64,000 nucleotides of DNA from Thiotrichales bacterium (GTDB taxonomy: Bacteria; Pseudomonadota; Gammaproteobacteria; HK1). The stretch's first letter is position 1. Each line of letters begins with the position of its first letter. The position numbers and the translations under genes are program-made. Under the pieces are notes generated by a model, which was not told the DNA's origin, did no database searches, and was given only the letters and a program-made list of their open reading frames with translations. Of this stretch, positions 1 through 8,941 are shown piece by piece. The stretch is from positions 124,001 through 188,000 of the forward strand of contig JAPOSC010000065.1 of the NCBI GenBank assembly GCA_026709935.1. The letters are read 5' to 3'.

Positions 1-229
1 TCCGATCCGGATGGCTGCCCGCCGCGCACAGGCGGCACGACGCACACTCGCCACACGGCGCGGCGTCCGACCCGCACAGCAACATCGCGGCGAGTCGGCT
101 CGCGAACATCGCCTTGCCGCGGCCGCTTGCACCACGCAGCAGCAGGGCATGCGGCATGCGACCGGACCGGATGCTGCGCTCCATCCACCGCCACTGCGAG
201 TCATGCCAGGGGAGAGGTTGCGGGATCAC
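1..229 (-). CDS. holB: DNA polymerase III delta' subunit, N-terminal part (runs off the window)
   Basis: Clamp-loader subunit that helps load the beta sliding clamp. Only the first 76 codons are present; the rest lies beyond base 1. The start is GTG at 229, whose bases form a GTGA overlap with the tmk stop, as expected for translationally coupled tmk-holB. Visible are the PHALLL strand (26-31), a P-loop-like GASGRGKA (33-40), and a cysteine cluster C59, C62, C65, C68 matching the zinc module of this family, followed by the usual SHPD. The P-loop ends in Ala rather than Ser/Thr; the E. coli delta' subunit does not bind ATP, so this is not alarming. Last gene seen of the fab-mltG-tmk-holB run. 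Confidence 0.9.
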   Translation of the reverse strand, partial: MIPQPLPWHDSQWRWMERSIRSGRMPHALLLRGASGRGKAMFASRLAAMLLCGSDAAPCGECASCRLCAAGSHPDR

Positions 230-906
230 GGCAGCCGCTCCTCGATTGCGCGGATCAGGTGCTCGGTGACCGTCGCTCCATCGTTGGACGCGTCGATCAC
301 CGCATAGCGCTCGGGATTCTCGCGGGCCCGTTCGAGGTAGATCTCCCGTACCCGCCGAAAGAACGCCGCGTCCTCACGCTCGAACCGGTCGGCAGCGCCG
401 GACCCGGCGGCGGTTCCTTGCACGGAGACGGCGCCGTGCCGACGCCGCTCGGCCCGCGCGAGGCCGACCGCGGGCGGGAGATCCAGCACGAGCACCAGAT
501 CGGGCCGGATGTCGCTCTGCACGATGTCCTGCAACGCCGCAATCGTCGTTCGGTCGACGTCGCGTCCGCCTCCCTGGTAGGCGAACGTCGCATCGGTGAA
601 CCGCTCGCACAGCACCCAGACGCCATCCTCGATGGCCGGAGCGATCACCTTCGCGAGATGCTCGGCCCGTGCCGCGAACACCGCGAGCAACTCCGCCATC
701 GGCGACATGCCCGTGAACCGTGGATCCAGCAGCATCGTGCGCAGTGACTCGCCGAGCGGCGTCCCACCCGGCTCCCGGGTGGCGAGTGTCCTGGTTCCGA
801 CGCTCTGCAACCAGCGTTCGATCCTGGGAAGTTGGGTCGACTTGCCGGCCCCGTCGACGCCTTCGATCGATAGGAACCGGCCTCGATCGGGCTTCGTGCG
901 CGTCAT
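226..906 (-). CDS. tmk: Thymidylate kinase
   Basis: Phosphorylates dTMP to dTDP with ATP in the cytoplasm; essential for dTTP supply. The protein has 226 residues. The P-loop GVDGAGKS is at 16-23, the REPGGTPLGE motif at 44-53, and the substrate-binding ERFTDATFAYQGGGR at 101-115. The LID region carries about 14 extra residues (roughly 157-171, Gly/Ala-rich) between the LARAERRR helix and DRFERED, compared with E. coli Tmk, where the corresponding loop is short. The start overlaps the mltG stop by four bases (ATGA) and the stop overlaps the holB start, so the three genes are probably co-translated. Confidence 0.95.
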   Translation of the reverse strand: MTRTKPDRGRFLSIEGVDGAGKSTQLPRIERWLQSVGTRTLATREPGGTPLGESLRTMLLDPRFTGMSPMAELLAVFAARAEHLAKVIAPAIEDGVWVLCERFTDATFAYQGGGRDVDRTTIAALQDIVQSDIRPDLVLVLDLPPAVGLARAERRRHGAVSVQGTAAGSGAADRFEREDAAFFRRVREIYLERARENPERYAVIDASNDGATVTEHLIRAIEERLP

Positions 907-2000
907 TCGCTTTCCGACTGCGCCGTGCGTTCGGAGCGGCGGGCCCGAATCTGGTAGTGGTACACCGCCTTGCGGTGGTCATCGTAATTGGAGGAAAACA
1001 CGTGGCGGCCGTCGCCCTTCGACACGAAAAAGAGGGAGCCATCCTCGATCGGCACCGCCACTGCATCGATTGCGGCCGCGCTTGCAATCGCGATCGGAGT
1101 CGGCGGCAGGCCCTTGCGGGTGTAGGTATTGTACGGGGTATCACGCCTCAGATCGGCCTTCGTCAGATCTCCGTCGAAGTCGTCCCCCAATCCGTAGATG
1201 ACGGTCGGATCGGTCTCCAGGCGCATGCCACGCCGCAGTCTGGACACGAACACGCCCGCGATCCGCGCCCGCTCTTCGGCCGCGCCCGTTTCCTTCTCCA
1301 CGATGGATGCGAGCACCAGCGCCTCGTCGGGGGACGAGAGCGGCAGATCCGGGGCGCGTCCTGCCCACGCCGATTCCAGGTAGCCGGCCATCGTGTCGAA
1401 CGCACGGCTCAGGAGCTGCAGATCGGTGGCGCCGGAGGGAAAGTGGTAAGTCTCGGGGAAGAAGCGTCCTTCGGGATGCATCTCCGGATGGCCAAGCTTC
1501 GCCATCACTTCCGCGTCGGAGAGACCCTTGAGGGTCTGGACCAGCTCCTCGGACCCCGCGATTCGGCGACGGAGCTCGCGGAACGTCCACCCCTCGATGA
1601 TCGTGAAGGGATACTGGACGACAACACCCTCGACGAGCAGATCGATCAGTCCGCTCGGAGTCAGGCCGGGCTCCAGGGCGTACTCTCCGGCCTTGATGCG
1701 GCCGGCATCGCCGCTCCAGCGCGCCTCGAGCACCAGACGCAACGGCGACTCGATGATCCCCGCCGCCTCCAGGTCCCGTGCGACACGCGCGATCGAGGCC
1801 CCACTCGGTACGGTGTAGACGAATGGTTCGTCGCCGATGCGCAGCGGACGTTCCATCGCGCTGCGTTGGGTGTGCACCAGCCAGACTCCGCCCGCCGCAC
1901 CCACCAGGAGAAGCACGAATCCGAGCAATGTGATGCGTCGCAGGAGCTTCAACCGTCGTTCCCGGGGGCAGGCGTCTCTCGCTTGCGTCCGGCGGCGCAT
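903..2000 (-). CDS. mltG: Endolytic murein transglycosylase MltG (YceG family)
   Basis: Inner-membrane lytic transglycosylase that cleaves nascent peptidoglycan strands and probably terminates their elongation. The 365-residue protein has an Arg-rich cytoplasmic start, one membrane segment at about 24-42 (LLGFVLLLVGAAGGVWLV), a LysM-like part (PFVYTVPSGASIARVARDL) and the YceG catalytic part containing SIVEKETG, whose first Glu is the catalytic acid in the family, followed by TDPTVIYG and TPYNTY. No good ribosome binding site precedes the chosen ATG, so the N-terminus is the least certain part. In E. coli pabC sits between fabF and this gene; here only 155 noncoding bases separate them. Confidence 0.93.
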   Translation of the reverse strand: MRRRTQARDACPRERRLKLLRRITLLGFVLLLVGAAGGVWLVHTQRSAMERPLRIGDEPFVYTVPSGASIARVARDLEAAGIIESPLRLVLEARWSGDAGRIKAGEYALEPGLTPSGLIDLLVEGVVVQYPFTIIEGWTFRELRRRIAGSEELVQTLKGLSDAEVMAKLGHPEMHPEGRFFPETYHFPSGATDLQLLSRAFDTMAGYLESAWAGRAPDLPLSSPDEALVLASIVEKETGAAEERARIAGVFVSRLRRGMRLETDPTVIYGLGDDFDGDLTKADLRRDTPYNTYTRKGLPPTPIAIASAAAIDAVAVPIEDGSLFFVSKGDGRHVFSSNYDDHRKAVYHYQIRARRSERTAQSESE

Positions 2001-2155
2001 GCGGCGGCGACGACCTCGACCATGACTACGCGGGACATGGCCGGTTTGCGTCCACCGTCATGGCCCGCAGTTCACGGCCCGGGTGGAGCAATGCGGATCG
2101 GGGCGAGGCATGCAATGCGCGGCAATGTGCGCGGATCCGCTCGGGAAGCACCTGA

Positions 2156-3391
2156 TCAGGCCGGCTTCCTGAAGATGAGCGTCCCGTTGGTCCCGCCGAA
2201 TCCGAACGAGTTCGACATCGCCACATCGATCTTCGTGGCGCGGGCAGTGAGGGGGACGTAGTCGAGGTCGCACTCGTTGTCGGGGTCGTGCAGGTTGATC
2301 GTGGGCGGGGCGACCTGATCCCGGAGCGCGAGAATCGCGAATATCGCCTCGACCCCTCCTGCTGCGCCCAGCAGGTGGCCAATCATCGACTTGGTCGAGC
2401 TCACGGTCAGCGCGTAGGCATGCGCGCCGAACGTGCGCTTGACGGCGCGGGTCTCGATGACGTCCCCCGCCGGAGTCGACGTGCCGTGCGCGTTGATGTG
2501 ATCGACGCTGCTCGCGTCGAGCCCCGCGTCCCGCAACGCCAGGCTCATGCAGCGGTACGCACCGTCCCCGTCTTCGGGAGGCAGGGTGATGTGGTAGGCG
2601 TCGCTGCTCATGCCGAACCCGGCGAATTCGGCATGGATCGGAGCGCCGCGCGCGACGGCGTGCTCCCGGGATTCCAGCACCACGACGCCGGCGCCGTCGC
2701 CGAGCACGAATCCGTCGCGGCCCTTGTCCCACGGACGGCTCGCGCCTTCCGGGTCGTCGTTGCGCGTCGACAGCGCCCGGGCCGCAGCGAAGCCGCCCAG
2801 CCCCATGGGGGAAGTGGCCATCTCCGCGCCGCCCGCGATCATCACATCCACGTCGCCGCGCTCGATCATGCGGGCGGCGGCGCCGATGTTGTGGGTCCCG
2901 GTCGAGCACGCGGTGACAATCCCGTAGTTCGGCCCCCGAATGCCGAACTCGATCGACAGGTTCCCCGCGATCATGTTGATGATGTTCGACGGCACGAAGA
3001 ACGGCGAGATTCTGCGTGGTCCTCCGGAGAGGTAGCCTTCGTGACCCTTCTCGATTCCCGGCAGGCCGCCGATGCCCGAACCGATCGCGATGCCGATGCG
3101 GTCCCGGTTTTCGTCGGTCACCTCGATCCCGGCGTCGGCGATCGCCTGCTTGGCCGCCGCGATGCCGTAGTGGATGAACGTGTCGGTCTTGCGCGCCTCC
3201 TTCGGCGACATGTACGGGGAGAGATCGAAGTCCCGGACCGTGGCGCCGATTCGACTCGAGAAGCCGCTGGCGTCGAATGTGTCGATCGGAGAGACGCCAC
3301 TCCTCCCGGCGACGATATTCTCCCAGGTCGCTTCGACGGTATGTCCCACCGCGGTGATCAGCCCGAGACCGGTGACGACGATTCGACCCAT
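2156..3391 (-). CDS. fabF: 3-oxoacyl-[acyl-carrier-protein] synthase II
   Basis: Condensing enzyme that elongates acyl-ACP with malonyl-ACP. The 411-residue thiolase-fold protein has the Cys-His-His triad C162 (ACSTG), H302 (NAHGTST), H339 ([11 protein letters not shown]) and the conserved K334. The frame is open further upstream to 3430, but ATG 3391 is chosen because a GAGGAA ribosome binding site lies about 8 bases before it, the protein then begins [10 protein letters not shown] like its homologues, and the upstream bases belong to an intrinsic terminator. It follows acpP on the same strand after a terminator, so its transcript level may be a fraction of acpP. Confidence 0.97.
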   Translation of the reverse strand: MGRIVVTGLGLITAVGHTVEATWENIVAGRSGVSPIDTFDASGFSSRIGATVRDFDLSPYMSPKEARKTDTFIHYGIAAAKQAIADAGIEVTDENRDRIGIAIGSGIGGLPGIEKGHEGYLSGGPRRISPFFVPSNIINMIAGNLSIEFGIRGPNYGIVTACSTGTHNIGAAARMIERGDVDVMIAGGAEMATSPMGLGGFAAARALSTRNDDPEGASRPWDKGRDGFVLGDGAGVVVLESREHAVARGAPIHAEFAGFGMSSDAYHITLPPEDGDGAYRCMSLALRDAGLDASSVDHINAHGTSTPAGDVIETRAVKRTFGAHAYALTVSSTKSMIGHLLGAAGGVEAIFAILALRDQVAPPTINLHDPDNECDLDYVPLTARATKIDVAMSNSFGFGGTNGTLIFRKPA

Positions 3392-3417
3392 CTGGCGCTT
3401 CCTCGGGAAAGTGATCG

Positions 3418-3450
3418 AAAAAAGCCGCAATCACGATGAATGATTGCGGC
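3418..3450 (-). terminator. Intrinsic terminator / attenuator between acpP and fabF
   Basis: On the minus strand a perfect 10-bp stem (GCCGCAATCA / TGATTGCGGC, arms 3441-3450 and 3424-3433) with a 7-base loop is followed by six T (3418-3423), the classic Rho-independent design. It lies 34 bases after the acpP stop and 26 bases before the fabF start. A weaker GTCCGG/CCGGAC hairpin precedes it. Partial termination here would allow the very high acyl-carrier-protein expression known from other bacteria while limiting fabF. Confidence 0.88.
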
Positions 3451-3484
3451 CCTCCTGCCGCGTCCGGCTGGAGTACCGGACGGA

Positions 3485-3721
3485 CTACTCGCTGTGGGCC
3501 TGGATGTAGTCGATCGCCTCCTGCACCGTGGTGATCTTCTCCGCTTCCTCGTCGGGGATCTCGCAGTTGAACTCCTCCTCAAGCGCCATCACAAGCTCGA
3601 CGGTATCCAGTGAGTCCGCGCCCAGGTCGTCGACGAAGGAGGAATCCGGACTCACCTCCTCTTCCTTGACCCCGAGCTGCTCGACGACGATGTGCCTGAC
3701 CCGCTCTTGCACTGTACTCAT
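3485..3721 (-). CDS. acpP: Acyl carrier protein
   Basis: Small acidic carrier of fatty-acyl chains in the cytoplasm; it becomes active when 4'-phosphopantetheine is attached to Ser. The protein has 78 residues, as is typical, with the attachment site S37 in [12 protein letters not shown]. The frame is open for another 100 codons upstream, but ATG 3721 is the true start: it has an AGAGGAAC ribosome binding site about 9 bases upstream and gives the standard MSTVQERV N-terminus. It is flanked by a 327-base leader holding a candidate promoter and by an intrinsic terminator, so it is set up as its own highly expressed unit inside the fab operon. Confidence 0.97.
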   Translation of the reverse strand: MSTVQERVRHIVVEQLGVKEEEVSPDSSFVDDLGADSLDTVELVMALEEEFNCEIPDEEAEKITTVQEAIDYIQAHSE

Positions 3722-4048
3722 TTGCAGTTGTTCCTCTGCATGGGCGAGGGACCTTGGCGATCCCGACGCTGGAAGTGTGTTCGTAACCGTACCGGTTTCA
3801 CCGATACCGCACTCGCGTGCTCCGTGTCCCGCGCTCCGTCTCCGCCCCCACCTCGCGAAGAGACGGGAATCCGGCTTTCGGACCGCAGGATCACACCGTC
3901 TGGAACGGGAATCCAGTGTATTCAAACCCCTTCGATTTTCAAGGCGGCCACGGCCCCCGCCAAGCCGTGCACCGCGTTGCACGCAGACCGGCGTTGGCGA
4001 TCGATCACTGGGGTGGCCGCACACCGATGCGCGGATCAGGGGGGAGGC
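3722..4048. other. Intergenic region fabG-acpP (327 bases)
   Basis: No gene is seen here. It is much longer than the other spacers of this operon (which are overlaps or a few bases) and is relatively AT-rich in the middle. It holds the candidate acpP promoter described separately. Apparent open frames crossing it are extensions of acpP or opposite-strand shadows. Confidence 0.6.
3915..3942 (-). promoter_or_regulatory. Candidate sigma-70 promoter for acpP
   Basis: Minus strand TTGAAA (3937-3942), a 16-base spacer, then TACACT (3915-3920). This matches the -35 consensus at 5 of 6 positions and the -10 at 4 of 6. It would start transcription about 190 bases before the acpP start codon. A private acpP promoter is common in gammaproteobacteria; the exact position here is inference. 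Confidence 0.4.
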
Positions 4049-4795
4049 TCAGCCCATGTACATTCCGCCGTTGACGTGGAGCGTCTCGCCGGTGATGTAG
4101 GCGGCGTCCGACGATGCGAGGAACGTCACCGCGGCGGCGATCTCCTCCGGCGCTCCGAGCCGGCCGAGCGGTATCTGATCCAGCATCCGGGCGCGTTGCT
4201 CGGAACCGAGATCACGGGTCATGTCGGTGTCGACAAACCCCGGAGCGACGGCGTTGACGGTAATCGAGCGCCCGCCGAGCTCCCTGGCCAGCGCGCGCGT
4301 GAATCCGACGATACCGGCCTTCGCGGCGGCGTAGTTCACCTGTCCGGCGTTGCCCGCGAAGCCGACGACGGACGTCACGTTGATGATTCTTCCCCCCCGG
4401 CGCTTCATCAGATGCCTCACGCATGCCTTGCACATGCGGTAGAGCGAAGTCAGATCAGTGTCGATGACCGCATTCCAGTCCTCGTCATGCATCCTGGCGA
4501 GCAGCGCGTCGCGGGTGATTCCGGCGTTGTTGACGAGAATTCCAGGCAGCAGACTGCGGTCCGCCAGCGATGTGAAGCAGCTCTCGATGCAGACGGTATC
4601 GGCGACGTCGAGAACCACCCCGGTTCCCGGACACCGGGCGCCTTCGAGCATCTGCTCGATCCGCAACGCTCCCGCCTGCGTGGTGGCGGTGCCGATCACT
4701 CTGGCCCCGTGATCCGCGAGCGCACGCGCGACGGCCGCGCCGATGCCCCGGCTTGCGCCGGTGACGAGCGCGATCTCGCCGTCCAGATCCGTCAT
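4049..4795 (-). CDS. fabG: 3-oxoacyl-[acyl-carrier-protein] reductase
   Basis: NADPH-dependent reduction of 3-oxoacyl-ACP, the first reductive step of each elongation cycle. The 248-residue short-chain dehydrogenase has TGASRGIG at 12-19, NNAG in the middle, and the catalytic Ser...Tyr-xxx-Lys set in NVTSVVGFAGN...NYAAAKAG. The C-terminus GGMYMG is typical of FabG. The start overlaps the fabD stop by four bases (ATGA), so the two are probably translationally coupled. Confidence 0.97.
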   Translation of the reverse strand: MTDLDGEIALVTGASRGIGAAVARALADHGARVIGTATTQAGALRIEQMLEGARCPGTGVVLDVADTVCIESCFTSLADRSLLPGILVNNAGITRDALLARMHDEDWNAVIDTDLTSLYRMCKACVRHLMKRRGGRIINVTSVVGFAGNAGQVNYAAAKAGIVGFTRALARELGGRSITVNAVAPGFVDTDMTRDLGSEQRARMLDQIPLGRLGAPEEIAAAVTFLASSDAAYITGETLHVNGGMYMG

Positions 4796-5745
4796 CGTTT
4801 TTCTCCTGCCGCGAGCGCATCAAGCGCGGCGTCGAGCGATTTCGCATCGTGCACAGTCGTCGCCTCGATGGCCCGATCGATGCGCCGCGCGAGCCCGGTG
4901 AGCACCCGGCCCGGGCCGAATTCCACCATCGCCGCGGCGCCGCGTTCGCCCATGGCGACCACGGTCTGGCGCCATCGGACCGGGCTCGCGAGCTGCGCCG
5001 ACAGAGCGGATCGGATGGAAGATCCGCTGGAACGAGGCGTGACGTCCACGTTGTGCAGGATCGGCACCTCGGGCGATTCGATCACGACCCCGGCGAGCAC
5101 CGCCTCGAGCCGCGCGGTCGCCGGCGCCATCAGCGGACAGTGAACCGGGACACTCATCGGAAGGCGGATCGCGCGCCGGGCTCCGGCGACGCGCGCCTCG
5201 CCGATCGCCGCGTCGACCGCGCGTGAGGTTCCCGCGATCGCGACCTGACCGGGCGCATTGAAGTTGACCGCGGATACGTGACCGAGCCTCACCTGCGACC
5301 GCACTCCCTCGCACAGTGCGACGACGGTGTCGTCGTCGAGACCGATGATCGCCGCGATGCCTCCCTCGCCTTCCGGCACTGCCTCCTGCATGAACCGGCC
5401 GCGAGCCGCCACGGTTCGGATCGCGTCCCGAAACCCGAGGGCGCCGAACGCCACGAGCGCCGAGTATTCCCCGAGGCTGTGTCCCGCCGCGACTCCGGGA
5501 CGAGGTCCGCCACGGGCCTCCCAACATCTCCACACCGCGACGCCCGCCGCGAGCATCGCCGGCTGGGTCTGCTCGGTCGCGTTCAGACGCCTCTCCGGCC
5601 CTTCCTGCGCGAGGTCCCACAGGTCGTAGCCGAGTGCGTCGGATGCCTCTTCGAACGTGGTGCGCACCTCCGCGCAGGTTGCGGACAGGCCCGACAGCAT
5701 GCCGACGGACTGGGAACCCTGCCCCGGGAAGGTCGCTGCGAACAT
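4792..5745 (-). CDS. fabD: Malonyl-CoA:ACP transacylase
   Basis: Transfers malonyl from CoA to ACP, supplying the extender unit for FabH and FabF. The 317-residue protein starts MFAATFPGQGSQ, the family hallmark, and has the nucleophile S90 in GHSLGE and H202 in SVPVHCPLM. ATG 5745 is chosen over an in-frame ATG seven codons upstream because GAGGAA lies about 8 bases before it. It sits 21 bases after fabH and overlaps fabG by four. Confidence 0.97.
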   Translation of the reverse strand: MFAATFPGQGSQSVGMLSGLSATCAEVRTTFEEASDALGYDLWDLAQEGPERRLNATEQTQPAMLAAGVAVWRCWEARGGPRPGVAAGHSLGEYSALVAFGALGFRDAIRTVAARGRFMQEAVPEGEGGIAAIIGLDDDTVVALCEGVRSQVRLGHVSAVNFNAPGQVAIAGTSRAVDAAIGEARVAGARRAIRLPMSVPVHCPLMAPATARLEAVLAGVVIESPEVPILHNVDVTPRSSGSSIRSALSAQLASPVRWRQTVVAMGERGAAAMVEFGPGRVLTGLARRIDRAIEATTVHDAKSLDAALDALAAGEKR

Positions 5746-5766
5746 GTGCCGGTTCCTCGCCCCCAA

Positions 5767-6735
5767 TCAGTAGCGAATGAGGGCGGACCCCCAGGTGAAC
5801 CCACCGCCGAACGCTTCGAGAAGCAGCACCTGTCCCCGCTGCACACGACCGTCGCGGACCGCGGCATCGAGGGCGAGCGGTACCGACGCCGCGGATGTGT
5901 TCCCGTGGTCCTCCACGGTGACGACCACCCGCTCCATCGGCATGCCCAGCTTGCGGGCAGTCGCCTCGATGATCCGGATGTTGGCTTGATGCGGGATGAG
6001 CCAGTCGATGTCGTTGTGGTCCAGGCCGTTCGCGGACAGTGTCTCGCCGACGATACGGTGCAGCGTCCGCACCGCAACCTTGAAGACCTCGTTGCCCTGC
6101 ATCTTCGTATACGCCCCGCCGGGGGCGGTCCGACCGGCACCGCGCGGGGTTCCGCCGTCGACGTAGAGCAGAGACTCGTAGCGGCCATCGGCGTGGAGAT
6201 GGGTCGACATCACCCCCGGGGTATCCGACGCTTCGAGCACCACGGCCCCGGCGCCGTCCCCGAACAACACGCACGTACTCCGATCGGACCAGTCGAGCAA
6301 CCGTGAGTGGGTGTCGGCGCCGACCACCAGAGCCCTGGTCACGCTGCCGGCGCGGAAGAACTTCTCGGCCACCCCGAGTGCGTAGACAAAACCGGTGCAC
6401 ACCGCCTGCACGTCGAACGCCGGACATTCTCCCGCGCTCAGCCGCGCCTGCAGGCGGCAGGCGGTTGACGGATAGATGCGATCGGGGGTTGTGGTGCCGA
6501 CCACGATGAGATCCAGCGCCCCGGCGTCGATGCCGGCCGCGTCGAGGGCGTTGCGCGCCGCGCGCTCGGCGAGGTCCGAGGTCGACTCCGATTCGTCGAC
6601 GATGTGACGCTGTCCGATGCCGGTGCGCTCCCGGATCCAGGCGTCGCCGGTATCGACCAGAGCGGCGAGTTCGGTGTTGGTGACGACGCGTTCCGGGAGA
6701 CTCGAACCGGTTCCGGCGATTCTCGGATAGCTCAC
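5767..6735 (-). CDS. fabH: 3-oxoacyl-[acyl-carrier-protein] synthase III
   Basis: Starts fatty-acid synthesis by condensing acetyl-CoA with malonyl-ACP. The 322-residue protein has the Cys-His-Asn triad C113 ([10 protein letters not shown]), H249 (IPHQANIRI) and N279 (DHGNTSAAS), and the usual FGGGFTWGS near the C-terminus. The start overlaps the plsX stop by four bases (ATGA). The order plsX-fabH-fabD-fabG-acpP-fabF is the same as in E. coli. Confidence 0.97.
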   Translation of the reverse strand: MSYPRIAGTGSSLPERVVTNTELAALVDTGDAWIRERTGIGQRHIVDESESTSDLAERAARNALDAAGIDAGALDLIVVGTTTPDRIYPSTACRLQARLSAGECPAFDVQAVCTGFVYALGVAEKFFRAGSVTRALVVGADTHSRLLDWSDRSTCVLFGDGAGAVVLEASDTPGVMSTHLHADGRYESLLYVDGGTPRGAGRTAPGGAYTKMQGNEVFKVAVRTLHRIVGETLSANGLDHNDIDWLIPHQANIRIIEATARKLGMPMERVVVTVEDHGNTSAASVPLALDAAVRDGRVQRGQVLLLEAFGGGFTWGSALIRY

Positions 6736-7760
6736 ACCGCTTCCTTCTCGAGGAGCACGGACGCAATGCGCTCGCTGATGCGCTCGGGCACGTTCTTCCT
6801 GATTTCCGCCACGGCCTCCATGATCGCGCGCTTGAAAGCGACGACATCCGCGCGGCCATGGCTCTTGATCACGATCCCGCGCAGGCCGACAAAGCTCGCC
6901 CCGTTGTAGCTGCGCGGGTCCATGCGCCCCGCCAACCTCCTCAACACCGGACGGGCAAGAAGCCCCGCGACGCGACTGGAGAGGGATCGGCCAAACTCCT
7001 CGCGCATCAGACCGGAAATCATGCGCGCCACGCCTTCGCTCGATTTCAGCGCCACATTCCCGACGAAACCGTCACAGACCACGACATCGACGGTGCCGGC
7101 GTAGATGTCGTCACCTTCGACGAATCCGATGTAGTGGAGGTTGCTCGATGCGAGGAGCCGGGCGGCTTCCTTCACTCGCTCGTTGCCCTTGATGCCCTCC
7201 TGACCGACGTTGAGCAGCCCGACCTTCGGGCGCTCGATGTCGTCCACCGCGCTGACGAGCTCCGAACCCATCACCGCGAATTCGAACAGATGACGCGAAG
7301 TCGATTCAACGTTCGCCCCGAGGTCCAGAACATGGGTATGACCCTTCGCGGTCGGGAGTTCGGAGATGATGGCGGGACGATCGATTCCGGGCAGCGTCTT
7401 CAGCACGAACCGCGCCATCGCCATCAGCGCCCCGGTATTCCCGGCGCTTACACAGGCATCGGCCTTGCCGTCGCGTACGAGGTCGATCGCCACCCGCATC
7501 GACGAATCCTGCTTCGATCGCAGGACCTGCGATGGCGAATCGTCCATCTCCACGCTCTGCGAGGCATGGAGGATGGAAATTCGGGGGTCGGAGGCAGAAG
7601 AAACGAGCCGTAGCGCGGCATCGATCGCGGGCTCGTTCCCGACCAGCACCAGATCGACATCGGTGGACTCGGCAAGCGCCCCGAACGCCGCGGGCACCAC
7701 GACGTCCGGTCCGTGATCTCCGCCCATCGCATCAAGGGCAATCGTGTAGCGCTTGCCCAC
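6732..7760 (-). CDS. plsX: Phosphate acyltransferase PlsX
   Basis: Makes acyl-phosphate from acyl-ACP, the donor for PlsY in phospholipid synthesis; peripheral membrane enzyme. The 342-residue protein carries the family signature [11 protein letters not shown] at 8-18, [10 protein letters not shown] near 115 and [16 protein letters not shown] near 220. It lies 12 bases downstream of rpmF and overlaps fabH by four bases, linking ribosomal protein, phospholipid and fatty acid synthesis in one transcript. Confidence 0.97.
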   Translation of the reverse strand: MGKRYTIALDAMGGDHGPDVVVPAAFGALAESTDVDLVLVGNEPAIDAALRLVSSASDPRISILHASQSVEMDDSPSQVLRSKQDSSMRVAIDLVRDGKADACVSAGNTGALMAMARFVLKTLPGIDRPAIISELPTAKGHTHVLDLGANVESTSRHLFEFAVMGSELVSAVDDIERPKVGLLNVGQEGIKGNERVKEAARLLASSNLHYIGFVEGDDIYAGTVDVVVCDGFVGNVALKSSEGVARMISGLMREEFGRSLSSRVAGLLARPVLRRLAGRMDPRSYNGASFVGLRGIVIKSHGRADVVAFKRAIMEAVAEIRKNVPERISERIASVLLEKEAV

Positions 7761-7772
7761 CCCGATGCGCCG

Positions 7773-7952
7773 TCAGTCGCTTCGGCCTTCGACGACCTTC
7801 CTCCCTCGATAGTACCCGTCCGGGGTCACATGGTGGCGAAGATGGGTCTCGCCGGTCGTGGGCTCGGTCGATGTGGCCGGGGCACGCAACGCATCGTGGG
7901 CCCGTCGCATTCCGCGTCTGGATCGTGATTTCCTGTTTTGCTGAACCGCCAT
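7773..7952 (-). CDS. rpmF: 50S ribosomal protein L32
   Basis: Small basic protein of the large ribosomal subunit. I translated this 59-residue gene directly from the minus strand: it begins [20 protein letters not shown] and ends [13 protein letters not shown], typical of proteobacterial L32. The zinc-binding cysteines found in some L32 versions are absent, so this is the zinc-independent form. It lies 70 bases downstream of yceD and 12 bases upstream of plsX, the classic yceD-rpmF-plsX order. Larger open frames over the same bases are shadows. Confidence 0.96.
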   Translation of the reverse strand: MAVQQNRKSRSRRGMRRAHDALRAPATSTEPTTGETHLRHHVTPDGYYRGRKVVEGRSD

Positions 7953-8022
7953 TCGAGTTCTCCTGTCGATCGGCCGTCGGTCAGCGGCTTAGTCACCGGC
8001 CGCGGCCATGGGTTGCACCAAA

Positions 8023-8562
8023 TCAGTCCGGTTGCTTCGGGTGATCGGTCGGCCACAGTGTACGCAGGGCCGAGAACGGACTGGAATGTCGTGACGGCGG
8101 CCGCTCGCATGCGCCGTGAAACGAGGGCGCATCGCACGAACCGCGAGGGTGGACCGGCGCGTTCGGCAACGCGAGCAGGATTTCCTCCTCGATCAGGAGG
8201 TCCGGATCGATTCGGCCACCGAACGAAGTTACCGCATCCACTCCACCCGTGTCCTCCTGCGCATTCCCGACCACCACGGATTCGAACTTCGCATCGAGAG
8301 GCCAGTCGAGTCGGCCGAGGCAACGCTGACAGACAAAAGTCAGGACCCCCTTCACGTGACCGCTCATTCTCGTTCGTCCCGAGGCATCCCGGGTGAATTC
8401 GATCCGGTATGCGACGGCGTCGGGTCTGGTCGCGACCACCTCGAGGAGCCGTGGCAGTGATTCCGCTTCGACGACGCCATCGAGGATCGCCCGCCGGGAA
8501 GCGAGCTCCTCCACGTCCATCGACCGCCGACCCTCCGTTTGCCCGCCCGTTCGCTCTCGCAT
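8023..8562 (-). CDS. yceD: YceD/DUF177 family protein (23S rRNA accumulation protein)
   Basis: DUF177 proteins are linked to 23S rRNA accumulation or ribosome assembly in bacteria and plastids. The 179-residue product has the VCQRC metal-binding-like pair at about 77-81, the central SGHVKGVLTF strand and the acidic PDLLIEEEILLALP motif that defines the family. The C-terminal tail reads PFSALRTLWP, close to the usual PFAxLxxLK ending. The start may instead be Met15 (MDVEELASRR). A strong promoter lies about 95 bases upstream, and rpmF follows after 70 bases. Confidence 0.88.
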   Translation of the reverse strand: MRERTGGQTEGRRSMDVEELASRRAILDGVVEAESLPRLLEVVATRPDAVAYRIEFTRDASGRTRMSGHVKGVLTFVCQRCLGRLDWPLDAKFESVVVGNAQEDTGGVDAVTSFGGRIDPDLLIEEEILLALPNAPVHPRGSCDAPSFHGACERPPSRHSSPFSALRTLWPTDHPKQPD

Positions 8563-8941
8563 CGTTCACCAGTCCCCAGCCGCGAATCCGAAACCGATGG
8601 AACGGGTTGCACCTGACCCGTAAACTTCGCCACTGCTGTGGAATTTAAGAAACGGGATCGTAAAGAGCCCGCGCTTTCCGTGTCAAAGCGAGCGACGGGC
8701 CTTCGCCATCCTCGCTGGCGCCCCGACCGGCGATCACGCGCGGCGATTCCGGCCAGTTTCGAGCCGTCGGAGCGTCCATTCGGGGCGATTCCGAGCGCAT
8801 GTATCCGCATGAGGGAAATCGCTGAAGCGCTACCCGTGCGTCATGCCCCCATTCGCCACCGGTGTATTGCCGAAACTGCGTTGCCAAAGCCCGTCACGAC
8901 CCGTTATAAGCCACCATTCCTCCATGCCTCGCGGTGGCCCG
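8563..8941. other. Divergent intergenic region yceD / yceF (379 bases)
   Basis: Holds the candidate yceD-rpmF promoter on the minus strand. No convincing promoter for the plus-strand yceF gene was picked out, and no small gene is supported. Confidence 0.5.
8657..8686 (-). promoter_or_regulatory. Candidate promoter for yceD-rpmF-plsX-fab operon
   Basis: Minus strand TTGACA (8681-8686, perfect -35), an 18-base spacer, then TACGAT (8657-8662). It would start transcription about 85-90 bases before yceD. The position and the strong -35 fit a promoter for a ribosomal-protein-led operon. Confidence 0.6.
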
